DNA of 64,000 bases from Isoetes taiwanensis. Lineage: Eukaryota; Streptophyta; Lycopodiopsida; Isoetales; Isoetaceae. A model generated the notes under the pieces. The model did no database searches. It saw only the letters and a program-made list of their open reading frames with translations, and was not told where the DNA came from. The stretch covers positions 10,929,563 through 10,993,562 of the forward strand of contig JAJEKV010000014.1 in the NCBI GenBank assembly GCA_021234155.1, written 5' to 3'. Each line of letters begins with the position of its first letter. Within the stretch, counting starts at the first letter, position 1. The translations under genes were made by a program, and so were the position numbers. Positions 21,404 to 33,010 of this stretch are shown one piece after another.

Positions 21404-22590
21404 TAGAAAAAGTGCCCAGCGTTGCTGGGCTTTTCATTGGTCATAAATAAAAAAGTAATGACAATAGTGGATTTAATTTTATAAAGTCTACTGAACATAA
21501 AAAATTTGCACTTGTTATAGCTAGTGCTTCTAACGTCTAGAACATTTATGCAGACATAAATGCCTTGTGTGTCTCATTGCTAGTGCTTGCAATAATAGTT
21601 ATGTTTTATTATGATCAGAGTTCATGTTTCAAGTAGAAAAGTTCTCATTGGCATAATTTCTTTTTTACAGCATGTTATCACGATGCAAATTTGATTTCTC
21701 ATATCTTTTTGCAGGCGTAAAAATTCTCTTCCTTAGCATCTCTAAGCAATTGCAAATGATATTATGTTCATGTTATCTTTCCACTCATTAAACTTTCATG
21801 TCAACTCTTTTTCTTCTTATATACAAATCAATACAACATGTGCCCAATGGTGTCAGAAACAAAGTTCCCTTTGTATGTCATTGTAGTTGGGCATATATTA
21901 TTTTATAAGGAAGCAAATTTTTACTCTCATAAGAAAATGTGAAATAACTATATATTTGTTGTGATGGTGTTGGTTTTTGCCAATGAAATAGTTAGGTACC
22001 TATGTATATTTAATGACATACCTAAAAAAATAATCAGCTTAGGAATTATATTCTTGCATTGCCGTTTGTAGTACCTAACTTTCTTTATTGACATGAAGAT
22101 ATTACTCTGTTCTTTTTCAAAACTACACATCAATGATCAAGATGGAAATGCCACATCCTGACACTAAAATTTTTTATATTGTAATTATAACTTAGAAATA
22201 ATTCCAAATGCGACTGGCTATAGTCGAAGGTGACTAAACTGCATACATCAATACGTGATTTTTTTTTCTTTCTAGAGTGCCCCAAACATGTGCATAATAA
22301 TAATACTACTTGCCATTGCAACTCGAATTTTTATTGCAGAAGAGGGACAATGTAGCATTGCAGTTGAAATTTTGAATCCTTTGCATGCATTACAACAAAT
22401 ATAGAAGCTCACCCTTAAAAAGATGGACTTTCCACATGGACTGACAATCCCCACTTGCTGCAATCCAAAGATGTTAATTCTGACAGAAACTAAAACCCAC
22501 AATGAAGCAGTTTTGCTCTAGGACATAAACATGAAGATGTAGAATTTCCATTGTGCAATCGAATAGTGGTGTATAGACTTATATTTGACA
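21404..22590. other. Helitron, non-coding AT-rich 3' part
   Basis: No coding segment is supported. The short open frames here are AT-rich and lack recognisable motifs. Confidence 0.5.
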
Positions 22591-22812
22591 TTGCAATATT
22601 TACTGGTATTGTAGCTTACACATCTCCAATCTGGACCAAATGACAAACTTAAGTCTGCAAAGAAAAATTCTAAATTGTTTGCAAGAAGACTATGAAGTTT
22701 TTTGCAATATTTACTGGTATTGCAACTTACACATCTCCAATCTATAACAAATGACAAGCTTAAGTCTGCAAAGAAAAATTGCGGAATACTCGCAAGAAGA
22801 CTATGAAGTATG
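22591..22812. repeat. Tandem duplication, 111 bp period, inside Helitron
   Basis: Two imperfect copies starting TTGCAATATTTACTGGTATTG at 22591 and 22702, each ending near GCAAGAAGACTATGAAG. Confidence 0.85.
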
Positions 22813-24004
22813 TTAATCAATTTATTAATCTTAAATTTGTGCTATTTATAGAGATAACTATTCACATAAAGATAAGATAAGATAAGAATTTTTACGTCCA
22901 CGGAACCTTAACTTTGTATTACAATGAAGTAAATCCAATATATATATGCAACCTAGAACAAAAAGCTACAGCCAATGTTTCCTTCTAACTAATATTACTT
23001 AAACTTAATACTCATAGCTCCGATATTGGAAGCAAAACATGTAAAAAGTAACAATGGAAGAAGAAAAAAGCATTCACCTAGCTTCACATTTGAAGGTGGC
23101 TCGCACTACCGCCATATCCAATGGAGTTAAAGAGATGGATTCATGACCTCTTTCGTACACAGCTTTGTTGTTGGAAGGAAAACTGAAGGAAAAAAACATT
23201 ACCTAAGAGGCATCCTCATTCTCCTGCATGACCGGCTCCGTCAACCTCCTCCCGTTTTCCTTTCCTTGTAGGACAAAGCCTGAGCAGACCCACAATACAG
23301 ATGGCATCCCACAATACCAAGAACAAAGAATCAAATCTGTTGTTAGGTACCTTCTCCCAGCGTGTTCAGAAGATAGGCATCAGTGTGATATAAGAAACGT
23401 AATCTGCATCATGATGCCTCTACCAATACATCCGTAATTTGCAGATTGCACATCATGATCCCACTAAAACCTCTGCTATAAAACCAGATGCTCTGCTCAA
23501 TGCCATGGTTTTATTGCATCATAAAGTAAAAAAGAAGTTCATCAGATGAAGTTATTGGAAAGCATGTAGAATGATAAGGAAAAGTTCAAGCTATCCAAGC
23601 TGCAAAACATCTCTTGTGCAAGCATTCTGAAGTAGACACTATCCAGCCTTTAAGTTCAAAATCCATGACAAAATGGGTTATCCATTTAACCCCATAGCAA
23701 AAACAGCTTCTGCAAATCATAAATCATTTGAAGGCTTGAAACTATAAGAAACTGGGCACACAGTTTCCCTGAGCATGTTGTAGTCTTGGCAAGCATTGAA
23801 TTGCCAGCTTGACTGTGAAAAGTTGGCAGCTGAAACATAGGCTTCTCTATCATGGAAGAGGTAGTGTCAATTCTTAACAACAACAATCATTCATTCAGTT
23901 GTAATATATCAGCACATATATTTCTACCAGGAAGGAGCATTATAGCAACCCAGAAAAAGGAAATGCAGGACATAAATCTTCCTATAAACAAAAATTGGAG
24001 GATC
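22813..24004. other. Helitron interior without recognised gene
   Basis: Intron-like or UTR-like AT-rich sequence. A GATAA run lies at 22870-22890. No protein is supported on either strand. Confidence 0.45.
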
Positions 24005-25985
24005 ATAAACTCTCGCATGCAACTGGGCAAAGGCGCATGGCCAATTCTAAAAAAATCAAATCTCTAAATTCAATGAAACAACAAAGAATTTGACTGGGAT
24101 ACTTACGAAAACGATCACATAATGATATAAACGGTAAAGAAGGAGCTTTATCTTTGAACAATTGAGCCGAATGGACCCGCTCCATGCTCTATCCATCTCA
24201 ATTTTTACGATACACAAAAAGGGATGCCATGGAATTTTATGAATGTCAGTTGCTTTATATCTTAATTTTTACTCAAATGATCTGAGAATAAATTGCCATT
24301 TAGAAAGAAAGTGCAAGCTCTGTTTAAGCCAAGAGAAGCATCCTTTAAAAGCTTAAGGAAAAACCTAAAAAGTAATGCTAGGCATGCGGTTTTCAAATTC
24401 CTAGTCTAAATATGTCAAATATGACAAAATGCATTTCTTTGCTCTAAGTTTACTGAAAGAGTAGTAATAGCGCGGTAACATCGAAAAGGAAGCTCCATTT
24501 CCTAAACATGAGCATGCATTGGAAAGCTTAGAAAAGAGCCTATAAAAAATGCTAGGTATATATTTTGCAAATTCATAGTACAAATGGGTGAAATAAATCA
24601 AAGTACAAGAGCCAGTCCAAAAAATTTAGTCCACAAAATATGCCCTCAAAACTAAGAAAACAGGGGGAAATATTCTCTGTCATTATGCCTCCAGATGTGG
24701 GTTCGGAGACCACAGATACAAAACGACCTTCATGAACAGCTCTTCAAAGCAAAGGGCATATTTCAACACTCCAAATGCAATAAACGATCTAGCAATATAC
24801 CAAAAGAAAGAATATTCATACACAGGGATCTTGTGATATACGATCTAGCAATATACCCGTGAGAAAGATTCATACTTGGGGATCTTGTGATATATTATTT
24901 AGTGAAGAGCAATAATGATTTCAAGGTGTTAAAATTCCTTATGCATTGTTAGTGTCAAAGGTCCAACACTATAATTGGATTATAAACTCTTGCATGCAAC
25001 TGGGCAAAGACGCATGGCCAATCCTAAGAAAATCAAATCTCTAAATTCAATGAAACAACAAAGAATTTGACTTGTTGTACTTACGTAAACGATCACACGT
25101 AATGATATAAGCAAGTAAAGAGGGAGCTTTATGTTGAACAATTGAGCCGAATGGACCCGCTCCATGCTCTACCCATCTCCACTTTCCTGATACACAAAAA
25201 GGGATGCCATGGAATTCCATGAACAGATCAGATTGCTTTATATCTTAATTTTAATAGATCAGATTGCTTTATATCTTAATTTTTACTCAAATGATACAGA
25301 ATAAATTGCCATTTAGAAAGAAAATGCAAGCACTGTTTTGCCAAGAGAAGCATCCGTTTAAAAGCTTAAGGAAAAATCTAAAAGTAACGCTAGGCATGCA
25401 GTTTTCAAATTCCTAGTCTAAATATGTCAAATATGACAAAATGCATTTGCTGCTCTAAGTTTACAGCAGAGTAGTAATAGGGCCGTAACATCAAAAAGGA
25501 AGCTCCATTTCCTAAACATGAGCATGCATTGGAAAGCTTAGGAAAGAGCCTATAAAAAATGCTAGGTATATATTTTGCAAATTCATAGTACAAATGGGTG
25601 AAATACATCAAAGTACAAGAGCCATTCCAAAAAGTCCAGTCCACAAAATATGCCCTCAAAACTAAGAAAACAGGGGGGAATATTTTCTGCCATTATGCCT
25701 CCAGATATGGGTTCACTTCACTGTGGGCTTCTAAACAACAGAAAAAATGGGCGACACTTGCTAGTATTACCATATCAATCTACAAATGAATCTGCAAAAT
25801 AGGTCCTATGAAAGCATTTTGAATGAGTTCGAAGACCACAGATAAAAAATGGCCTTCATGAAAAGCTTTTCAAAGCAAAAGGCATATTTCAACACTCCCA
25901 ATGCAATAAACGATCTAGCAATATACCAGCAAAAGAATATTCATACACAGCGATCTAGCAATATACCAAAGAGAAAGATTCATAC
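24005..25985. repeat. Tandem duplication of about 1 kb inside Helitron
   Basis: 24005-24880 is repeated at 24983-25985 (offset about 978 bp) with roughly 90% identity and a few indels; copy 2 contains an extra stretch near 25700-25850. Both copies include CGATCTAGCAATATACC motifs at their ends (24784 onward and 25908 onward). No coding sequence is seen. It may be intron sequence of the captured gene. Confidence 0.8.
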
Positions 25986-26266
25986 TTGGCACGACTCAAT
26001 TGGCATAAGCGGCAAAATGCCTTCTTTATAGCTGTGGTGTATAAAGGACTAAAAGCGATGGCTAATTTTTGCATGCTATACAATGTAGCTGCTGGCTTCA
26101 AAACAAAGTCAGTTGTACATACCCTTCCTTTTACGTCATCAATTTCGGCAATCCCACGGTATTATCATCCCAACAAGAAAGTTATATATCTTTACGTTCA
26201 CTTGGGTCAAAGACCTTGCATGCATTTCCTTATCTCTTCAATTATATTCTTCAATTATATTAAGCC

Positions 26267-26668
26267 TCATCCCACAGGCCAAGATTTCCATAGATGTGTG
26301 CCATGAGAACATACCAAGCAACATTCCATGCATTGATATAGATCGATTCTTTGAAAATACATATGGCCTCTACACATCAATCCGGACAAGCTCGCATCTT
26401 GGTAACAAAGGGAAACAAAAGTGATGGCATCTGGTTGTTTGCTCTGCTTTTGCATCTGTTCAAACAATGTATAGCCAGCCTACCCCTATTGTTCATACCG
26501 TAGCATTCTTGTAAGTTCTAGCCTTTTTGCACATGCTAAATGCCGGTCCATCAAGGCAGGATCTTTGTCAAACATAGATGAAAGTTGCTTTCCTTGCAAG
26601 CCATGATTGTTTCGTAAAATGTTCATTTGAAATCCATTGCCTCGAAAAATAAAAAGAGGAAGTGCCAA
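26267..26668 (-). pseudogene. Captured PPR-protein gene fragment
   Basis: Reads FEQMQKQSKQPDAITFVSL then CRGHMYFQRI, matching the plant PLS-class pentatricopeptide repeat signature (MQ..G..PDAITFVSLL.ACSHAG...EG..YF). A second open piece at 26668-26486 continues upstream in the same direction. PPR proteins bind organellar RNA; this fragment covers about one repeat plus damaged flanks and cannot be functional. It lies in the same orientation as the Helitron, as expected of capture. Confidence 0.7.
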
Positions 26669-27213
26669 CTTGCGTATAAAAAGTGTCTAGCAATGATCTC
26701 TTGGCTTCACGAACTTGGCAATCCACCACTGCCCTAGGGATTGAATTTTTCGTGAGCCAGCAATCAATAGAATGTATCGCGAAACATGGGACCCTGCGCA
26801 TTGGAAAGAGAGATTGCAAACTTAAGACCAGCTCAAAAAGATGCGAAAAAACAAGACTGGAAAATCGCTCCCTGCTATTCAGGATTACCAATTCTGTGAA
26901 GAAGATGAGCATCGCTATAGCAGTCCATTGTCGTAGAAGCAGGATTTCCTCCTTATCTGAAAGAAGAAAGAAGAAACATAGATTAAAGAAAGATTTGAAA
27001 AACAAAAAACACTGGGTCAGAGTTTCTAGAGCCAAAGAGATGGAAAGCTCGACCAAGTAAAGTCGGAATTAAGCCGGTTGCATTTGCATCCAAGCAGTAC
27101 GACGGGCATGAAAAACTGTAAATCCAAGTCCAAGGGATGAAAATAATTTAAAATTTTGAAGGGACAGGATTGCGCACAGACTATCACAAAACGCCTTTAT
27201 TATTATATATAGA
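26669..27213. other. Helitron 5' terminal part
   Basis: A 125-residue plus-strand frame (26683-27060) and a 162-residue minus-strand frame overlap here. Neither has recognisable motifs and I do not call a gene. The last 50 bp match the Helitron end at 40440-40496. Confidence 0.45.
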
Positions 27214-27527
27214 TTAGATTCCATTTCAATTTCAAGTTCAAAATAAACTGCACAATCTGATCCAATGCCAAGTGTGTTCAAAGCATTTAATTTCTTGCCA
27301 ACCTCGTACACTTGGCTTTTCACCTTTGTCAATCTATCTTTTGAAAGCCAAGGGTTACCATTCAAATAACTTACCAAAGTGGCCTTACAGATCATCTTAC
27401 CATCAACTACCACGTTCCTGTCAACCTTAGTATTATTTCCAAGTTCCCTTTCATCTAACATATTATCAAACATATGTTGCATTTCCAACGATGCACAAAT
27501 AGTATCATCTTCTTCTAATTCGTGCAT
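27214..27527 (-). pseudogene. Unit gene, copy 3: N-terminal part
   Basis: Starts at MHELEEDDTICAS (27527) and runs to the Helitron junction at 27214. It differs from copy 2 by a few residues (for example VDRNVVVDGK against VDVNVVVDGK) and by a three-codon insertion before the junction. Upstream sequence to about 27697 matches the upstream exon-like segment of copy 2 in another frame. Confidence 0.7.
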
Positions 27528-27959
27528 ATTGCAATCAACTTCTTATTCATTGTAAATGTCGCAACCCATGATACCACTTTCATCTTCAAGGCTATTAGTT
27601 TGCATTTGCTTGAAATAATCCTGGCGAAAAAAGTCTTCAAGGGTCCATAGTTGGACGATAAGAATACCTTCCTTCCTTCCTTCCTTCCTTCAAGCAACCC
27701 ATTTTCTGTCCACCATCATTGGAAGAAAGACCTACACTAGCACACAATTCTATAGCTTTGACAAATCCTTCTTGTAAGGCAACAATTATCTGGGCATCCA
27801 TTGCGAATCTTGGAGATCATCTGACACGTTGGCTCGAGTTACAGGTGTATAGTTCTCTAAATGGCTTTGCGAGGGCTTGGCGACTCCCCCCACCTCAGCT
27901 CGTGTCTCAGAGGCCATTGCCACCATGGTGGATAATAACAGGAAAGAAGTTGTGACCTA

Positions 27960-29130
27960 TCTCCAGCAATAGCAAGCCAAGCAAGACTCCATGGATGTCC
28001 AGCTCCCGTCAGACAAAATCTTTTATGAGGTTCAGGAGTGCAGGGCAACTTTTAAGTGTTTTGGGGCTCCAGTGGTGCAGATTAGCCATGAAGATCATCG
28101 ACGACGTGTGGAGCAGTTGGTTGCGTGTTCCGTGGTCTGCCAATTCACTGCCCTTTCTTGGATCTGAAGCGCATGGGATCTTGGTTGTCTGGGCACCTTC
28201 ATAAGCTAGGGCTTACTGCTTATCAGTCTATCAAGCTTGTGGCAAAAGATCAACGTTGTTTACTTTTGATGTTTGAATCTCCTGAGCCGGCTGCTCAGAA
28301 CGAGGTGTTGATCCTCTTTGGAAGCACTTCTTGCTCTATCAACAATATATTCCTGTATCCTTTCCAGCTAAGCCAGATGCCTTACGTGCCTCTTTCTAGT
28401 TTGCTATTGAAGATTTTCCTCCAGCTACAAGATTCCAAGTTCATTTCTGTCGTTGCTAATGAGATTGGACTCCATTTGCAACACTCCATAACCAATGACA
28501 TCACCAAGATTTGTGTTGCACGGCCCATTCATCGTGATTTGCCTCAAACAATTGTTGTGCAGAGCGAGCCCATGTTCTTTCCGTTTAAGCTGTCCTTGTT
28601 GGATAGTCCTGAGCTAGCTCTCATGTTTCCTGAAGCCCTTCTTTACTCAATATCGCAGGGTTCACCAATAGGATCCTCCTTCTGCTCCTCCGGCACTCCA
28701 TGCTCCTAGATCAGCTCCCACCTCAATGGATATCTCTCACATTCCTGTGCCTGTGATTGCCCCCCTGCTCTTCCAGTTGCAGCTCCCTCACCTCAGTCTC
28801 TGGATCACCAAATGTTGAGACTGGCTAAAATTCAGAGATTGCAAGAGAAAATTGACGAGGCTTATATGGACATTGATCGGCGTGGCATCCACCCACCACC
28901 AAACCATCCACCGGCTCTTCGTCAACCACGAAAATCAGCTAAGGGTTCTAACTCCTCTGCATCCCAGCCTTCAGTTTCTGCTTTATGTAGCACTGCTTCT
29001 TCCATTGCATCCTACTGTTGCTTTGATCCACTTCAGTGGGCTGATTTGGTTGATGAGGTTATTGCCATGCCAGACGCCCAGGAAATATCCTCAAATTCCC
29101 TTGAGACACCAGCGGTCTCATCTGAATTGG
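27960..29130 (+). pseudogene. L1 LINE ORF1 (broken)
   Basis: Three frames carry it in turn: ECRATFKCFGAPVVQISHEDHRRRVEQLVA near 28035, then 28125-28709 (HKLGLTAYQSIKLVAKDQRCLLLMFESPE, 194 residues), then 28812-29156 (a Pro/Ser-rich tail). The middle resembles the nucleic-acid-binding N-terminal domain of plant L1 ORF1 (DUF4283-like). No complete zinc knuckle is seen. Confidence 0.5.
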
Positions 29131-29149
29131 CCCCATCACAAGGTCAATG

Positions 29150-29840
29150 CGGTTAGTTTCATGGAATGTTCAGGGGGTAGCCTCCTCCCCCCTCAAGTGG
29201 AGTCGCATTTCTTTCTACTTATCTAGATTGGATGCTTAGTTTGTATGCTTCAACAGCACGAGCATTGTAAGGGAGACGTATCAAAGCTTGCAGACATGAT
29301 TGGTCCAAGGTTTAATGTCCTTATCGCTGCAGCTGATTCTGCCAGTGCAGGGGTGGTGATAGCATGGCTTCTTTCCTTGCCAGTCATCTTCACTCAGATT
29401 GATCGTTTTGGTCGTTGGGCCCTAATTGTATGGCAGGAACAAGGGGTTAAATATGGTCTAATTAATGTTTACGCCCACAACAGGCCCCATCAGAGAGCTT
29501 CACTGTGGGTTTCCTTGCGAGGGAAGATGCTCAGTTTGGGCTGCCACATTTCATGACTTCTTGTTGGGGATCTTAATATGGTGGAAATGGAGTCTGATCG
29601 GTTGGGGGCTACCTCTACAGTGGTGTCTGGTTTTGATTGCCAGCAGTGGCTCCGTCTACTCCATGACTGCAACCTCTCGGAGATTGATGGTGAAGGTGCC
29701 TTTACTTGGTGCAATGGTCAAGTTGGTGGGGGTCGCGCAAGCTCTCGATTGGATAGAGCTTACTGGAATGCAGATGCAGTTGTGGCACTTCCAGGTCCTT
29801 TTCGGTTCTGTCTCAGAGACAACTCAGTTTGAGACCACCA
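29150..29840 (+). pseudogene. L1 LINE ORF2, endonuclease domain (broken)
   Basis: Starts with RLVSWNVQG (about 29150-29176), the usual first motif of plant L1 endonuclease. The C-terminal part at 29578-29832 (84 residues) holds MVEMESDR, GAFTWCNGQ and SRLDRAYWN, all standard. The stretch between them, with the catalytic Glu and the DFN motif, is damaged (a stop near 29226 and several shifts). Confidence 0.75.
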
Positions 29841-30270
29841 TCTGCAATTCATTTCAGACGAGCCCCTATAGCAGCGACGTCCTGGACGGACGTGTTTTTG
29901 CTTGAATGTAAAGTTCTTAAAGGAAGTTGACTTTCAAGAAGGCTGCAATAACACTTGGACAACCGCCTTCAGCCAACGTAGAGGCATGACTGACGTAGTG
30001 GATGTAATTGCGGCAGTCAAATGTTTTGCTAAACAGTGGGGTCAAGAGTCTGCAGCAGCAGGTCGTGCTTTATTGGACATCTTGTATCAGGACCTGCTCC
30101 ATGCTTGACATGGATGTCTTCTAGGTATTCATGATCGTGATATTTTGGCATAGATCCAAGCATTGGAGGAGGAGCAAATTCAGCAGGCAAAGAAGAAGGC
30201 ATGTCTGTAGTGGTTTCGTGATAGAGACCGTTGTACAGGCTTCTTTTTTCGTGCGGTTAAGAGGCGTTGC

Positions 30271-31370
30271 ATGACATCAACCATGTCCTCATTGCTTTTG
30301 CCGAATGGTTCGGTGCTAACAGAGCCAACTGAACTCAACAACATCTGCAATAACCACTTCCAGGCTGATAAACATCTTCCCTTTCAATCTGAAATGCGAG
30401 ATGCTATTTTGTCTAGGATTTTCCCCATCATCTCCGATGAGCAGCACGAGTCAATAGAGGCAGCTATGACAACTGATGATTTAGGTTCGGCAGTCTTTGA
30501 ACTGAAAAGAGGCAAATGCCCAGGTTTGGATGGTTTGCCAATTGAATTCTTCCAGGAGTATTGGGAATGGCTGGAGCCAGATGTGTATGATGCTTTATGT
30601 GACTTTCGGTGCTCCACTGCTTTGGATAGAATTATAAACGCAGGTGTCATCTCACTCATCCCCAAGGTCAAGGATCCTCAGACTATTTCAGACTGGTGGG
30701 CCATCACCTTATTGTCATCCGTATATAAGATCTTTGCCAAGGCTTTTGCAGAGCGAGTAAAGGACAACTTGGCAGAGTCCATATCAACAACCCAGTCAGG
30801 TTTTCTTCAAAAATGATGCATTCTAAACAATGTTGCTGCTGTTTACGAGGGAATTTATTGGGCACGCAAGCAAAACCTTCTGGTTGTATACCTTAAGCTT
30901 GATTTTGAAAAGGCTTATGACAGTGTCAGCTGGGAATTCATGCGTCGATGTATGCTAAGACTGGGATTTGGGGAACAATTCACATCAGATATTATGAAGC
31001 TACATGTCTCTGCTCGGGTGACTGTTATGTTCTAGGGTGAGCCGTCAGATGCCTTCTCACTCGGTTGTGGTATTCGCCAGGGATGCCCTCTAACACCATT
31101 GCTTTTCACAATTGTTGCAGAGGCTTTGTCGCAGTTATTCACCGTTGCAACCACAGAGGGACTTCTCCATGGTCTTGCAATGGAGGATGGCACAGAAGAG
31201 GTTTGCAATCAATATGCAGATGACACGTTCCTCTTCCTAGTCGCGAATTCTGAGAATCTTGCGGCTGCCAAACTGCTCTTAGATACTTTTTTCACTGGCT
31301 TCTGGTGTCCTTGGGTAGCAGAAATGTACATCTTTATGGACATTGGATACTCCGGCCCCGGCGCGTGTTC
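30271..31370 (+). pseudogene. L1 LINE ORF2, reverse transcriptase domain
   Basis: The largest clean part is 30271-30816 (181 residues): GKCPGLDGLPIEFFQEYW, AGVISLIPKVKDP. After a single stop at 30816 the same frame continues with YLKLDFEKAYDSVSWEFM (30888-30941), CGIRQGCPLTPLLFTIVAEALS (31068-31130) and the catalytic QYADDTFLFL (31207-31240). A second stop lies near 31035. The catalytic Asp pair is intact. Upstream, 29902-30108 and 30150-30270 carry the linker between endonuclease and RT. Confidence 0.85.
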
Positions 31371-32690
31371 ATAAGTTTTCATGGAAATTACTTGCGCATG
31401 GACAAGACATCAAGTTGTTGGGGATTCCAATTGGCATCCATGTTACTATGGGAGCTGCATGGGAGGAGATCATTAAGGGTTTGGAGAAGCACTTATTCTG
31501 GTAGTCCACCGCAAAGTTGTCTCTTGCGGGTCACATTACAGTGGCCAAGTCAGTCCTTAGTAGTACCCGTGTTTATATGGCATCCTTATTGCTAGCCCCA
31601 TAGATCAAAGTGTGTGAGCTCATTGCAATAGTTCGGAACTTTATATGGGCGGGTACTGAGGAAGGTGCTGTGATTAAGGTGGCTTGGTCGAAGTGCATCC
31701 TTCCAAAATGGGCAGGTGGTCTAGATATGATGGACTTCTTACTGCAGAGCAAATTTCTTATTTCAAAGTTCATTTGGAGACTCCTGAATGGCGAGGATGA
31801 CTCTTCTGGTTTATGCCTTCTTAGATAAGCTCTTGGTCACTGTATCCCTCTAGGCAAGAAGGCTGTCAAATTAGTCCTACCTTGGGCTTTATTTCAGACT
31901 CTGTAACCTTTTCCAAGTGCGTCTCCATTTTTGCGTGGCTTGTTGACAGCATGGGAGGCGGTCAAACATCTTTTCTGGCCATGTCCCTCTATCCACACCC
32001 TATTGGAGACTCCATGGTGGTGGGCACCACTTCCTCCAGACCCTTTAGCACCTCCATTGGCAGCATCAGTTCATCCCCTTATACATAGACGATGGGTTAT
32101 TGCAGGTGTTGTCTCTATTCAAGCATGGTATGAAGCGGGTCGCCTACTATCTTGGCCTGAATTTCAGGCAAAGTTCATGCTCTCTTGTTGGGATGTATCT
32201 CTATGGGAGAAGGTCGCAGAAAATTTGCCTCTTATAGTGCAAGTTGGTGTTGTTGAAAGGGTGCCATGGGATTGTCATGAAAATATACACAAAGGCAAGT
32301 ACTTTGTCAGATCAGTATATCGCCTTCTTTTAGCACCATGACCCCTCCAGTTGCCAAATGGATGGCACCTACAGGTTCCACAACCCACTTTGTGTCGTAT
32401 CTGGCGATGGCTTTGGGATAGATTGCTCCACCCTAAAGTCTATGTACTATGGTGGCAGGTTATCCACATGTGTCTGCGGGTTAATGCCCTCCAACATCGC
32501 TATGATCCTCGCATGTCTGTAGTATGCTCGCTCTGTCTTTCAAACGTAGAGACTCGTGAGCAATGTCTCTTTGATTGTCCTGAGGTCCAACCAGTGTGGT
32601 CCTGGCTACAAGGTTTGTTTAACAGTACACTGGCGAGGCACAAATACCTTCATCTTGCCATTCACCAGGCCTGCCGATCCCCCTGCCTGC
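31371..32690 (+). pseudogene. L1 LINE ORF2, connection and zinc-finger-RVT region
   Basis: 31610-31828 holds IVRNFIWAGTEEGAVIKVAWSKCILPKWAGGLDM, the post-RT domain. 31931-32341 and 32351-32698 hold the C-terminal region: WRWLWDRLLHPKVYVLWWQVIHMCLRVNALQ, a CSLC pair (C-x2-C) and REQCLFDC. After LHLAIH the protein sequence no longer matches, which marks the junction near 32660. Confidence 0.75.
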
Positions 32691-33010
32691 CTGACTGATC
32701 TGTCTCATCTTTGCGAACTCCTCCTGCCTCTCCTTCTGTTGAGCCGGGGTCAGATCCATGTCTAAGTACACCGATGTCCCTTTCAAGCGACTAGCACACT
32801 GCAGCATCAACGTCTTCGATGTCTGATCGAGCACTGTGAGTTTAACTAGTCGGGGTCTCATGTGGCAGCCCTCCAGGCTACGGTGGGGTTTCTTCTTGTC
32901 AAAGTGCTACAAGTGGATCCTTGCCAATACCAGGGCATGGAGCTTAGCTGGAAGATCTCCCCCCCTGTTCTTCAGGCAAGCCCCGAACCACAATGTTCAG
33001 CCGAGAGACT
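32690..33010 (-). pseudogene. L1-like ORF1 fragment (RRM plus C-terminal domain)
   Basis: Minus strand: LNIVVRGLPEE (near 32990) fits the start of the L1 ORF1p RRM. About 40 residues later MRPRLVKLTVLDQTSKTLMLQCASRLKGTSVYLDMDLTPAQQKERQEEF (from 32861) fits the ORF1p C-terminal domain. It is a different ORF1 type from that at 28125 and has opposite orientation, so it belongs to another element. The boundary with the plus-strand LINE is ambiguous over about 40 bp. Confidence 0.5.

Larger units (their letters stand above)
21403..27213 (-). mobile_element. Non-autonomous Helitron, 5811 bp, with captured gene pieces
   Basis: Minus-strand orientation. The 3' end (plus 21403) reads CTAG, with a perfect 7 bp stem GCCCAGC/GCTGGGC (loop of three, 21414-21430) seven bases inside. 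The 5' end (plus 27213) reads TCTATATATAATA on the minus strand. The element lies between host A (21402) and host T (27214), and unit 2 has the unsplit site at about 18174-18182, so the insertion left no duplication. These are the defining Helitron features. No Rep/helicase sequence is present. Its middle holds AT-rich sequence, tandem duplications and a PPR fragment. Confidence 0.92.
19363..27948. repeat. Tandem array, unit 3 (interrupted, 3' end lost)
   Basis: Third copy. Segments A (19363-20484) and B (20485 to about 21285) run straight into C, which is split at 21402/27214 by a Helitron and resumes to about 27553. Segment D follows but stops at about 27948, where L1-type LINE sequence begins; the remaining 450 bp or so of D are not seen downstream. 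This copy alone shows the uninterrupted sequence at the unit 2 LINE site (21271-21300). A holds no gene. Confidence 0.88.
27949..32690 (+). mobile_element. L1-type LINE, 3' end truncated by another insertion
   Basis: Begins in segment D of unit 3. Contains ORF1 (27995-28709), ORF2 endonuclease (29150-29840), reverse transcriptase (30271-31370) and a zinc-finger-RVT region (31610-32690). The end of ORF2 is lost near 32660-32690, where a minus-strand L1 ORF1 fragment starts. No poly(A) tail or target duplication is visible, and the far side of segment D is missing, so a deletion probably accompanied later events. Confidence 0.85.

Noticed and set aside
26683-27060. 125-residue Lys/Arg-rich plus-strand frame in the Helitron
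   Set aside because: Overlaps a longer minus-strand frame, no motif, and runs against the Helitron's orientation.
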